Assembly: GCA_013330765.1 (NCBI GenBank)
Contig: DUHU01000018.1
Coordinates: 1-6,322, forward strand
DNA: 6,322 bases
Source: Candidatus Poseidoniaceae archaeon
GTDB lineage: Archaea; Thermoplasmatota; Poseidoniia; Poseidoniales; Poseidoniaceae
Direction of reading: 5' to 3'
Position 1 is the first letter of the stretch. The number at the start of each line of letters is the position of its first letter. The notes beneath the pieces were generated by a model. The model saw only the letters and a list, made by a program, of their open reading frames with translations, ran no database searches and had not been told where the DNA came from. A program made the position numbers and the translations under genes. Positions 1 to 6,021 of the stretch are shown piece by piece.

Positions 1-603
1 GTGTCCACTGATGGTGGCGTTCGAGACTCCCGCGGCCTTCGCAATGTCGCTCAAGGCACAGCCTCGGGGGATGTCGAAGTAACCCATCGACCATGCCAGC
101 CGGGCCGCTTCGACTTGTTGTGGCGTCAATCCCGCGTCCCCGTCATGGTCGGCATCGCCCGAACGCACCACGGCCACCGTGCATCGCTCGTTCCAGAGGC
201 GAAACGCCGCCACCAAGGCTTGGCATCCATCGCTGGAACCGCGAACAATGATCTCTGCACCCTTTCGGCCGATTTGGGTCCCCGGGCTGATGATGGCGTC
301 TTCGATCTCCAAGGGAACGGTGACCAGCGGGTGCGTGAAACGGACGATGGCATACAGGGCTTCGCCGTCACGAGTGGCCTCTTTTCGAACAACCTCGTCG
401 ATGGACAACCAGTCGATGTCGTCGATGTCGGAGATGGACGCACCCGCAGCAAGCCGGAGCCGTACCATGACCGTCACGGAATCGTTGGCGTCGGAACGCC
501 CCAAGGTGTTGAGGAGTTCAAACGCCTCAATGCGTTGCAATTGTTGGGCGAATTCAGTGCCACGCAGGACGTCCGCTCCGTAGCGAAGCCGGATTTCCCT
601 CAT
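1..603 (-). CDS. HTH_10 (Bat-type) transcriptional regulator, C-terminus cut by window edge
   Basis: I translated this frame by hand: 201 codons from the ATG at 603-601 to the window edge without a stop. Residues 159-201 (LTPQQVEAARLAWSMGYFDI, followed by IPRGCALSDIAKAAGVSNAT) are a clear HTH_10 domain: the LTP.Q start, the GYFD.PR turn and the recognition helix ending in a Ser/His. Only the last few helical residues should be missing. The upstream ~150 residues look like the small beta/alpha sensor half common in these archaeal regulators, but I cannot name its ligand. There are three cysteines (about 127, 141 and 182), the last inside the HTH region. The start is supported by a GGAGG 7 nt upstream (615-611) and by an ATGA overlap with the stop of the NifU-like gene, so the two are cotranscribed. 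Its position divergent from suf makes it a candidate suf regulator; that role is inference. The family call is strong. Confidence 0.88.
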   Translation of the reverse strand, partial: MREIRLRYGADVLRGTEFAQQLQRIEAFELLNTLGRSDANDSVTVMVRLRLAAGASISDIDDIDWLSIDEVVRKEATRDGEALYAIVRFTHPLVTVPLEIEDAIISPGTQIGRKGAEIIVRGSSDGCQALVAAFRLWNERCTVAVVRSGDADHDGDAGLTPQQVEAARLAWSMGYFDIPRGCALSDIAKAAGVSNATISGH

Positions 604-1067
604 GCTGATGCCTCCACGTTCACGAACTCAACCTGACCATGTGCGAGGATGAAATCCCTGCCAAGGTCATCAAAACTGTCGAGCAGCACGGCGTCGAAAC
701 GAATGCGCTCAACCTCAGCGTCGCCCTCGAGATCGGTCTTGATGCCTTGGAGTGTGCCGGGCGCTGCACCGCAGGACACGCAAGCACCGGTCAGGTCCAA
801 CACGAGATCGAGTCCGGAAGGGGTGGCGTCGACCTGCGTGGCTTTGATGCCCCCTCCGTGGCCGTCAAGTGCGGCCCGAACGGAGCCGAGGCGTGCCAAC
901 AACGCAGGCACGAGATGCGGCGTGTCCACCGCCTCGGCGAGAGGGAGGTTTCGGAGGCGATCCTCCTCCTCGGGATCCAGCGTGGCCTCCAACCGCTCAG
1001 CGGCCTCTTTTTCGATGGAGGCCTTCGCTTGGGCAGCGTACATCGCCACCAAGTCATCCGCGTCCAT
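600..1067 (-). CDS. NifU C-terminal-domain (Nfu-like) iron-sulfur scaffold/carrier protein
   Basis: This 155-residue protein has a NifU C-terminal-type domain at about 60-125: a VRAALDGHGGGI segment like the family's 'HGGD' start, a beta-rich stretch, then TGACVSCGAAPGTL with the CxxC pair C96/C99 and a following helix (LQGIKTDL). In known Nfu proteins this pair binds a cluster, often at a dimer interface, for delivery to target proteins. The first ~58 residues are acidic, Glu/Ala-rich and probably helical, and I do not recognise them. A short tail (about 126-155) follows the domain. The ATG at 1067 is the only possible upstream start because an in-frame TAG lies at 1085-1083. No Shine-Dalgarno sits at a usable distance, but a TATA-like box lies 30 nt upstream, so the mRNA may be leaderless. 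It is the first gene of a bicistron with the HTH_10 regulator. It could be a carrier, or a cluster-status partner of the regulator; the second is inference. Confidence 0.85.
   Translation of the reverse strand: MDADDLVAMYAAQAKASIEKEAAERLEATLDPEEEDRLRNLPLAEAVDTPHLVPALLARLGSVRAALDGHGGGIKATQVDATPSGLDLVLDLTGACVSCGAAPGTLQGIKTDLEGDAEVERIRFDAVLLDSFDDLGRDFILAHGQVEFVNVEASA
611..615 (-). promoter_or_regulatory. Shine-Dalgarno of the HTH_10 regulator gene
   Basis: On the minus strand GGAGG ends 7 nt before the ATG at 603. It lies inside the 3' end of the NifU-like gene. It fixes the start of the regulator at the ATGA overlap rather than at any internal Met. Confidence 0.75.
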
Positions 1068-1088
1068 AATGGGCGCAGGTTCCTATCA

Positions 1089-1097
1089 CCTTTGAAG
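1089..1097 (-). promoter_or_regulatory. Candidate TATA box for the NifU-like/HTH_10 unit
   Basis: Read on the minus strand this is CTTCAAAGG, with the C of CTTCA exactly 30 nt upstream of the A of the ATG at 1067. An archaeal TATA box centred about 26 nt before the transcription start would put that start at or next to the ATG, giving a leaderless mRNA. The match to the archaeal TATA consensus is modest and no clear BRE is visible upstream. Support comes mainly from the spacing and from the matching element in front of sufC. Confidence 0.4.
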
Positions 1098-1111
1098 GCG
1101 CGGACGAAGTG

Positions 1112-1142
1112 GGTCTGATGAAACCATCCGCTTCATAAGACC
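1112..1142. promoter_or_regulatory. Inverted repeat, candidate operator in the divergent promoter region
   Basis: The left arm GGTCTGATGAA (1112-1122) and right arm TTCATAAGACC (1132-1142) are reverse complements at 10 of 11 positions, separated by 9 bp and centred on 1127. The right arm covers the candidate sufC TATA box (1131-1139), so a dimeric protein bound here would compete with TBP and repress suf. The left arm ends 15 bp upstream of the other TATA box, a position where binding could leave that promoter free or help it. That it is a protein-binding site is inference; the symmetry itself is directly visible. Confidence 0.5.
1131..1139 (+). promoter_or_regulatory. Candidate TATA box of the suf operon
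   Basis: CTTCATAAG is the most AT-rich octamer-like element upstream of sufC and starts exactly 30 nt before its ATG. With standard archaeal TATA-to-start spacing the transcript would begin at about the ATG, which agrees with the lack of any Shine-Dalgarno before sufC. The element is embedded in the right arm of an inverted repeat. Confidence 0.45.
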
Positions 1143-1160
1143 GGGCTTAGACCATGACAC

Positions 1161-1904
1161 ATGGCCGGCGGACTGCTCGATGTCCAAGGCCTCCACGCCA
1201 CCGTGGAGGAGACGGAGATCCTCCGTGGCGTCGACTTGTCCATCAAATCCGGTGAAGTTCACGCCATCATGGGCCTGAACGGTGCAGGGAAGTCCACGCT
1301 GGCCTCGGTCATCATGGGACACCCTGCCTACAACGTCACCGCCGGGAGCATGCAATACGACGGTCAAGACCTGGCGGACCTCGAGGTCCACGAGCGTGCA
1401 CGTGCCGGCCTCTTCATGTCCTTCCAGTACCCGTCGTCCATCCCCGGCGTGCAGGTCGGCACCTTCCTTCGCAAATCCGTCGCGGCCGTTCGCGGTGAAG
1501 CACCCAAGGCCAGGGAATTCCGAAAAGAACTCCAGGCCGCGATGAGCGTCCTGAACATGGACCGCTCGTTCCTTGGCCGACACGTCAACGACGGCTTCAG
1601 CGGCGGCGAGAAAAAGCGCCTGGAAATCCTCCAAATGTTGCTCCTCCAACCCCGGATGGCCCTGCTCGACGAAACGGATTCAGGGCTTGACATCGATGCA
1701 CTGAAGGCCGTGGCGCAGGGCATCAACAGCCTCTCTGAGGAGAGCGGTGTGCTTCTGATCACGCACTACAACCGCTTGCTTGAACTGGTGGTTCCCGACG
1801 TGGTCCACGTGATGATCGACGGACGCATCGTGCAAAGCGGCGGTCCGGAACTTGCCCAACGCCTCGAAGCGGAAGGCTACGAATGGCTGATGCCGACCGC
1901 ATGA
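1161..1904 (+). CDS. sufC: SufC, ABC-type ATPase of the SufBCD iron-sulfur assembly complex
   Basis: SufC is the cytosolic ATPase that binds SufB and SufD and drives their rearrangement during cluster building; it is not a transporter. At 247 residues it has normal length and every ABC motif in order: Walker A GLNGAGKST (38-46), Q-loop SFQYP with Q89, signature FSGGEKKR (146-153), Walker B MALLDE with D170 and E171, D-loop SGLD (174-177), and the switch His in ITHYNRLL (H202). The ETDSGLD segment and the C-terminal YEWL are SufC hallmarks that separate it from transport ATPases. The ATG at 1161 fits the family N-terminus; an ATG at 1154 is out of frame. It is the first gene of the operon, with no Shine-Dalgarno before it. 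Its stop is 9 nt ahead of sufB. Confidence 0.97.
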   Translation: MAGGLLDVQGLHATVEETEILRGVDLSIKSGEVHAIMGLNGAGKSTLASVIMGHPAYNVTAGSMQYDGQDLADLEVHERARAGLFMSFQYPSSIPGVQVGTFLRKSVAAVRGEAPKAREFRKELQAAMSVLNMDRSFLGRHVNDGFSGGEKKRLEILQMLLLQPRMALLDETDSGLDIDALKAVAQGINSLSEESGVLLITHYNRLLELVVPDVVHVMIDGRIVQSGGPELAQRLEAEGYEWLMPTA

Positions 1905-1909
1905 GGTGA
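1903..1909 (+). promoter_or_regulatory. Shine-Dalgarno of sufB
   Basis: GAGGTGA begins within the TGA stop of sufC and ends 4 nt before the sufB ATG at 1914. It is close to the full archaeal anti-SD complement (GGAGGTGA), so sufB translation is probably strong and partly linked to termination on sufC. Confidence 0.75.
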
Positions 1910-1913
1910 GAGG

Positions 1914-3320
1914 ATGAGTGACGAAGCAAGGGACGCTGTCGGCGAGTACCGCTACGGGTTTCATGACCCAGAAATCTCCACGATTCGTTTCGACAAAGGT
2001 CTCAGCGAGCAAGTCGTCAGGGACATCTCTGCCCTCAAAGACGAGCCGGAATGGATGACTGACCTTCGCGTGAAGGCCTATCATCACTTCATGGATCGAC
2101 CGATGCCCGATTGGGGCAATGAGGCCTTGTTGAACAGCATCGACTTCGATGCAGTGACCTATTTCCTTCGCTCCTCGAAAGGCACCGAGCGCGATTGGGA
2201 CGACGTTCCAGAAGACATCAAGCGCACCTTCGACCGGTTGGGCATCCCGGACGCCGAACAGAAGTGGCTCGGTGGCGTGACGGCACAGTACGAATCCGAA
2301 GCGGTCTACCACAGCATCCGTGAGGACCTCGAAGAACAAGGCGTCCTCTTCTTTGACATGGACTCCGGCCTTCGGACCCACCCCGAATTGGTGAAGCGCT
2401 TTTTCAACACCGTCGTGCCCTACACGGACAACAAATTCAGCGCCCTCAACACCGCGGTTTGGTCCGGTGGCTCGTTCATTTACGTCCCCAAGGGCGTTCA
2501 CGTCGAGATGCCCGTTCAGGCTTACTTCCGCATCAACGCCAAGAACATGGGCCAATTCGAACGGACCCTGATCATCGCCGACGAAGGGTCGTCCATCCAT
2601 TACGTCGAAGGCTGCACCGCTCCGACCTACTCCACCGACTCCTTGCACTCCGCCGTGGTGGAACTCGTGGCCATGGAGGGAGCCAAAATCCGGTATTCCA
2701 CCATCCAGAACTGGTCGTCAAACGTCTACAACCTCGTCACCAAGCGCGGCATCGCGCACGCCAACGCAACGGTCGAATGGATCGACGGGAACATTGGCTC
2801 AAAATTGACGATGAAGTATCCCGCGGTCCTGCTCAAGGGCGAAGGCGCTCACGCGGAGATCATCTCCGTGGCCTACGCAGGTGAAGGGCAGCACCAAGAT
2901 GCGGGGTCCAAGGTTCACCACCTCGCCCCCAACACCACGTCAAACATCCTCTCGAAATCCATCTCAAAGAACGGCGGTCGCTCCACCTACCGTGGCATGC
3001 TGCAGGTGCGCCCGAAGGCCGAGGGATGCCGCTCGAAGGTCGTCTGCGACGCGTTGATGCTCGATGCGGACAGCCGAAGCGACACCTACCCCACCATGGA
3101 AGTGGGCAACGCCTCCGCTGATTTGGAACACGAAGCCTCGGTGTCGAAAATCGCCGGCGACCAGTTGTTCTACCTCATGAGCCGCGGCCACTCCGAAGCC
3201 GAAGCGATGGGACTCATCGTCAACGGATTCTTTGATCCCTTCACCCGCGAACTCCCGATGGAGTACGCCTCTGAACTGAACAAGCTCCTTGAAATCGAGA
3301 TGGAGGGAGCCATCGGATGA
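1914..3320 (+). CDS. sufB: SufB, core scaffold subunit of the SufBCD complex
   Basis: SufB is where the nascent cluster forms after receiving persulfide sulfur from SufE. The 468-residue protein is full length and collinear with the family: N-terminal YRYGFHDPE (12-20) and [15 protein letters not shown], then the beta-helix core with [30 protein letters not shown] and [16 protein letters not shown], then the C-terminal HEASVSKI and [10 protein letters not shown]. By alignment from memory to E. coli SufB, the residues reported important there are all present: R206 and N208 (R226, N228), C234 (C254), Q265 and W267 (Q285, W287), K277 (K303), C378 (C405) and E407 (E434). No intein interrupts it, although many archaeal and bacterial sufB genes carry one. 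An extra cysteine (C371) lies seven residues before C378. The stop overlaps the sufD start (ATGA), implying translational coupling and balanced SufB/SufD synthesis. Confidence 0.97.
   Translation: MSDEARDAVGEYRYGFHDPEISTIRFDKGLSEQVVRDISALKDEPEWMTDLRVKAYHHFMDRPMPDWGNEALLNSIDFDAVTYFLRSSKGTERDWDDVPEDIKRTFDRLGIPDAEQKWLGGVTAQYESEAVYHSIREDLEEQGVLFFDMDSGLRTHPELVKRFFNTVVPYTDNKFSALNTAVWSGGSFIYVPKGVHVEMPVQAYFRINAKNMGQFERTLIIADEGSSIHYVEGCTAPTYSTDSLHSAVVELVAMEGAKIRYSTIQNWSSNVYNLVTKRGIAHANATVEWIDGNIGSKLTMKYPAVLLKGEGAHAEIISVAYAGEGQHQDAGSKVHHLAPNTTSNILSKSISKNGGRSTYRGMLQVRPKAEGCRSKVVCDALMLDADSRSDTYPTMEVGNASADLEHEASVSKIAGDQLFYLMSRGHSEAEAMGLIVNGFFDPFTRELPMEYASELNKLLEIEMEGAIG
3302..3308 (+). promoter_or_regulatory. 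Shine-Dalgarno of sufD
   Basis: GGAGGGA lies inside the last codons of sufB and ends 8 nt before the ATG at 3317. It favours this overlapping start over the in-frame ATG at 3329. Confidence 0.6.
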
Positions 3321-4396
3321 CCACCGCGATGGAGGACCCCTCCAACGCGGTCCATCTTTGGCGCTCCACTCCGTGGGCATGGATGCGCCCTGACGAGACG
3401 GAAAGCACCGCCATTCGAATGGTGCTTCACGACGTTGAAGGGGCCGCCTCCGCCGCACTCAGCCACGCCTCTGCCGACCTTTTCCCTGTGGTGGTGGACG
3501 GACCGGAAACCACCCTCCCTGACGTCGACGACATCGCCCGGCACACCTTGGCGAAACTCGACCTCCAGCCGATGCGTCTGGACCTTAACGGGGCTCATGA
3601 CAGCACCGTGAACCTCGACCTTCGTGCGGCAGGACATGTGGCAGTTGGTCGTCTGCACATCGCTTGCAAAGGTCATGCCGTGGTTCACGTTCACCTCTCG
3701 GGCGACGCCGGTTGGTGCGGCATTCACTTCACCGGCCAGGTGGCCAACGGAAGCACCCTCAGCGTCGTCATCACCGATGAGTTGCATCACGAATCACGCG
3801 TGGTCCGCTGCGACGATTGGCGGGTCGGCCGTGACGCCACGTTCGAGACCGGCACCTTGTCGGTGGGCGGTTTCCGCCGCAAATCGGACCTCCGTCACCA
3901 CCTCGACGCCACGGGCGGAAGCGTGCGAATCGGTTTGGGCGTTCACGGGCAAGAAAGCAGGCACGACGATCATCACATCGAAATTCATCACCACGCCGGA
4001 CACACGAACTCGTCCCTGGTGGCCAACGTCGCTTGCGGCGGGCGCAGCCGAAGCGTGGGCACCGGCCGCCTGGTCATCGATGCTGGGGCCGACGGCACCG
4101 ACGCAGGCCAAGTTTTCCGAAACCTGTTGCTGAGCCAAGGCGCTCGAGCCGACGCGATTCCCGAACTCGAAGTGCTGGCCGACGACGTCTCGGCCGCACA
4201 CGGTGCGGCCAGTGCCAGCATCGACGAAGGCCAACTCCACTACCTGATGAGTCGAGGGCTCGACAACGACGAGGCCGCAGGCATGATCGTCGAGGGTTTC
4301 CTTGCGGACGCCTTCCGACCCCTTGCCGCAGCGGACGCACGCCGTGCGCTTCGGGACCGACTCACAGTGCACCTCGATTGTGCACGAATCACCTGA
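3317..4396 (+). CDS. sufD: SufD, divergent SufB paralogue of the SufBCD complex
   Basis: SufD pairs with SufB and SufC; in E. coli it is linked to iron entry and to cluster formation at the SufB-SufD interface. The C-terminal half is recognisable: [20 protein letters not shown] (267-286), [20 protein letters not shown] with H295, then [21 protein letters not shown]295 matches the essential interface His (E. coli H360). The neighbouring E. coli Cys358 is Ala here, as in many SufD proteins. At 359 residues it is shorter than the ~420 of E. coli, and the N-terminal helical part is poorly conserved. The segment [15 protein letters not shown] (215-229) sits where SufD proteins usually have a sparser His pattern (HxDxH...DH), so this copy is unusually His-rich. 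It overlaps the sufB stop by 4 nt and is followed 9 nt later by sufS. The family call rests on the C-terminal motifs and the context. Confidence 0.92.
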   Translation: MTTAMEDPSNAVHLWRSTPWAWMRPDETESTAIRMVLHDVEGAASAALSHASADLFPVVVDGPETTLPDVDDIARHTLAKLDLQPMRLDLNGAHDSTVNLDLRAAGHVAVGRLHIACKGHAVVHVHLSGDAGWCGIHFTGQVANGSTLSVVITDELHHESRVVRCDDWRVGRDATFETGTLSVGGFRRKSDLRHHLDATGGSVRIGLGVHGQESRHDDHHIEIHHHAGHTNSSLVANVACGGRSRSVGTGRLVIDAGADGTDAGQVFRNLLLSQGARADAIPELEVLADDVSAAHGAASASIDEGQLHYLMSRGLDNDEAAGMIVEGFLADAFRPLAAADARRALRDRLTVHLDCARIT

Positions 4397-4399
4397 GGT
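4395..4399 (+). promoter_or_regulatory. Shine-Dalgarno of sufS
   Basis: GAGGT overlaps the TGA stop of sufD and ends 6 nt before the sufS ATG at 4406, the same arrangement as at the sufC-sufB junction. Confidence 0.65.
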
Positions 4400-4405
4400 C
4401 ATCGT

Positions 4406-5608
4406 ATGGTCAGCGCTTCCGATTTCCCCATCCTCTCACGGACGGTGAACGGCAAGCGCCTCGTGTACCTCGACAACGCGGCCACGACCCAGAAGCCTCA
4501 GGTGGTCATCGACGCGATGAACCGCTACTACACGAACAGCAACGCCAACGTCCACCGCGCGGTCCACACCCTGGCCGGAGAGGCCACGGACGGCTACGAG
4601 GCTTGCCGGACGAGCCTGAAGTCGTGGTTCAACGCCGACCGGCTGGTGTTGACCAGCGGCACCACGGAAGCGATCAACCTCGTGGCGCACGGCTGGGGCC
4701 GTGCGAATCTGAAGCAGGGTGATGCCATCGTGCTCACGGAGATGGAACATCACAGCGACATCGTCCCATGGCAGATGCTCTCCAAGGAGCGAGGTGTCGA
4801 ACTCCGTTACGTCCCCGTGCTTGAGGACATGACCTTGGACATGGAGGCCTTCGAAGCCTCCCTCCCCGGGGCGAAACTCGTCTGCGTGGTCCACACGTCC
4901 AACGTGTTGGGCGTCCGGAATCCCGTTGAACGCATCATCGAACAGGCCCATGCCTCAGGAGCGAGGGTGCTGCTCGACGCGGCCCAAGGCGCACCGCACA
5001 CGCGGATTGACGTGACGGACATGGACGTGGATTTCCTCGCCGTCTCCGCCCACAAAATGCTCGGACCCACCGGCATCGGATGCCTGACGGTGAAGGAGGA
5101 CGCCTTCGCAGAAATGGCCCCCTTCATGGGCGGCGGGGACATGATTGACCAAGTCACGGTCGAAGGCTCGACCTACCAAGAGAACGAGCACAAGTTCGAA
5201 GCCGGAACTCCTCGCATCGCCGAAGCCATTGGATGGAAAGCCGCCATGGATTACCTCGAGCAGGTCGACCTTGAGGTCGAGCATCATCGGCTGCTCAACA
5301 TCGCACGCTGGACCGCCGAGGCCCTCAGGGGGCTTGGCTGCACGGTCTACGGCCGTCATGACGACCTTGACTCGGCCGTGGTGTCCTTCCTCCACCCGAG
5401 CCTGCACGCTGAAGACATGGCCCACCTGCTCGATGCCCAAGGCTTCGCCGTACGAACGGGCCATCACTGTGCGCAACCCTTGCTCCATCGTTTGGGCATC
5501 TCCAGCACCGTGCGTGCCTCGTTCTACCTCTACAACACGATGGAAGAAGCCGAGGGTTTGGTCGAAGCCTTGGGTCACGTGCTGGAACGGTTCGGAGGGT
5601 CGGCATGA
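4406..5608 (+). CDS. sufS: SufS, PLP-dependent cysteine desulfurase (group II)
   Basis: SufS converts L-cysteine to L-alanine and holds the sulfur as a persulfide for SufE. The 400-residue protein is full length (E. coli 406) and starts with the family pattern FPIL..TVNGKRLVYLDNAAT (7-26). Visible sites are TSGTTEAINLVA (83-94) for PLP phosphate contact, H115 of EMEHHSDIVPW stacking on PLP, D191 and Q194 of DAAQG, the PLP lysine K217 in SAHKMLGPTG, the active-site C355 in RTGHHCAQP, and R370 of VRASFYLYNT for substrate carboxylate. The short loop around C355 (RTGHHCAQP) marks the SufS/group II type rather than IscS, whose Cys loop is longer. The N-terminus matches other SufS proteins, supporting the 4406 start. 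The stop overlaps the sufE start by ATGA, so enzyme and acceptor are coupled. Confidence 0.97.
   Translation: MVSASDFPILSRTVNGKRLVYLDNAATTQKPQVVIDAMNRYYTNSNANVHRAVHTLAGEATDGYEACRTSLKSWFNADRLVLTSGTTEAINLVAHGWGRANLKQGDAIVLTEMEHHSDIVPWQMLSKERGVELRYVPVLEDMTLDMEAFEASLPGAKLVCVVHTSNVLGVRNPVERIIEQAHASGARVLLDAAQGAPHTRIDVTDMDVDFLAVSAHKMLGPTGIGCLTVKEDAFAEMAPFMGGGDMIDQVTVEGSTYQENEHKFEAGTPRIAEAIGWKAAMDYLEQVDLEVEHHRLLNIARWTAEALRGLGCTVYGRHDDLDSAVVSFLHPSLHAEDMAHLLDAQGFAVRTGHHCAQPLLHRLGISSTVRASFYLYNTMEEAEGLVEALGHVLERFGGSA
5594..5599 (+). promoter_or_regulatory. Shine-Dalgarno of sufE
   Basis: GGAGGG in the last codons of sufS ends 5 nt before the sufE ATG at 5605. Confidence 0.65.
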
Positions 5609-6021
5609 TCTCCGAGGCCTTGCAAGAGGTCATCGAGGAACTCGCGGACATCGAAGACCGGATGGAGCGCTTCGAATTCATTTTTGATTTGGCCGAAGAG
5701 GTCCTCGACCTCCCAGTGGAGGCTTGGACCGACGAAAACCGCGTCAAGGGATGCCAGTCCCAGGCTCACCTCGAAATTCGACTGGACAACGGTGTCGTCC
5801 ATCTTCGCGGTGGTGCCGATGCACGCCTCGTGCAGGGCCTGATGGGCCTCCTCGCTTTGGGCATGCACGGCCAACCGCTGGACGTCGCCCAAGCCATGAC
5901 GGTGGACCACATCAAGGAGGCCGGGGTGTTGAACTCCCTCACCCCCAGCCGGTCGAACGGTGTTCGCACCATGTTCGACATGATCACAAGCGTATTGGAG
6001 GCGATGAACCATGGTGAATGA
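5605..6021 (+). CDS. sufE: SufE, sulfur acceptor for SufS
   Basis: SufE takes the persulfide from the SufS active-site cysteine, stimulates turnover and passes sulfur to SufB. The 138 residues match the usual length (E. coli 138). The active cysteine is C50 in RVKGCQSQAHLE (46-57), aligned with E. coli C51. The helical N-terminus (EELADIEDRMERFEFIFDLA), LMGLLALGMHGQP, and the C-terminal PSRSNGVRTM (114-123) are all SufE features. It is SufE rather than SufU: it has the VKGC motif and none of the zinc-ligand pattern of SufU. The 4-nt overlap with sufS and 11-nt overlap with sufT place it tightly inside the operon. SufE is not universal in archaea, so the SufS-SufE pair may have come from bacteria; I cannot test this here. 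Confidence 0.95.
   Translation: MISEALQEVIEELADIEDRMERFEFIFDLAEEVLDLPVEAWTDENRVKGCQSQAHLEIRLDNGVVHLRGGADARLVQGLMGLLALGMHGQPLDVAQAMTVDHIKEAGVLNSLTPSRSNGVRTMFDMITSVLEAMNHGE
5997..6001 (+). promoter_or_regulatory. Shine-Dalgarno of sufT
   Basis: GGAGG within the 3' end of sufE ends 9 nt before the ATG at 6011. It supports that ATG over the GTG codon immediately following. Confidence 0.6.

Noticed and set aside
412..429. Tandem repeat of GTCGATGTC
   Set aside because: It is the coding sequence of an Asp/Ile-rich stretch (DIDDID) in the regulator, only two copies, with no sign of a functional DNA repeat.
1..636. Plus-strand open frame across the start of the window
   Set aside because: The minus-strand frame over the same bases encodes an unmistakable HTH_10 domain with a proper Shine-Dalgarno; the plus frame is its shadow.
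1085..1090. GGTGAT on the minus strand as Shine-Dalgarno of the NifU-like gene
   Set aside because: It is 17 nt from the ATG, too far, and an in-frame TAG at 1085-1083 excludes an upstream start.
639..1118. Plus-strand open frames opposite the NifU-like gene
   Set aside because: Low-complexity Arg/Ser-rich translations; the minus strand encodes the CxxC NifU domain.
1112..1142. The inverted repeat as a transcription terminator
   Set aside because: No transcript is expected to enter this divergent region from either side, the arms are not GC-rich, and no T-run follows.
1680..2648. Long open frame antisense to sufC/sufB (322 codons, minus strand)
   Set aside because: It lies wholly opposite two highly conserved genes, its translation shows no recognisable domain, and long antisense frames are expected where GC-rich codons rarely form stops. 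The same applies to the other long antisense frames opposite sufD, sufS and sufE.
1914..3320. Possible intein in sufB
   Set aside because: The reading frame is collinear with ordinary SufB from end to end; no insertion is present.
4406..5608. SufS as selenocysteine lyase or IscS
   Set aside because: The short active-site loop, the suf operon position and the coupled SufE identify it as SufS.
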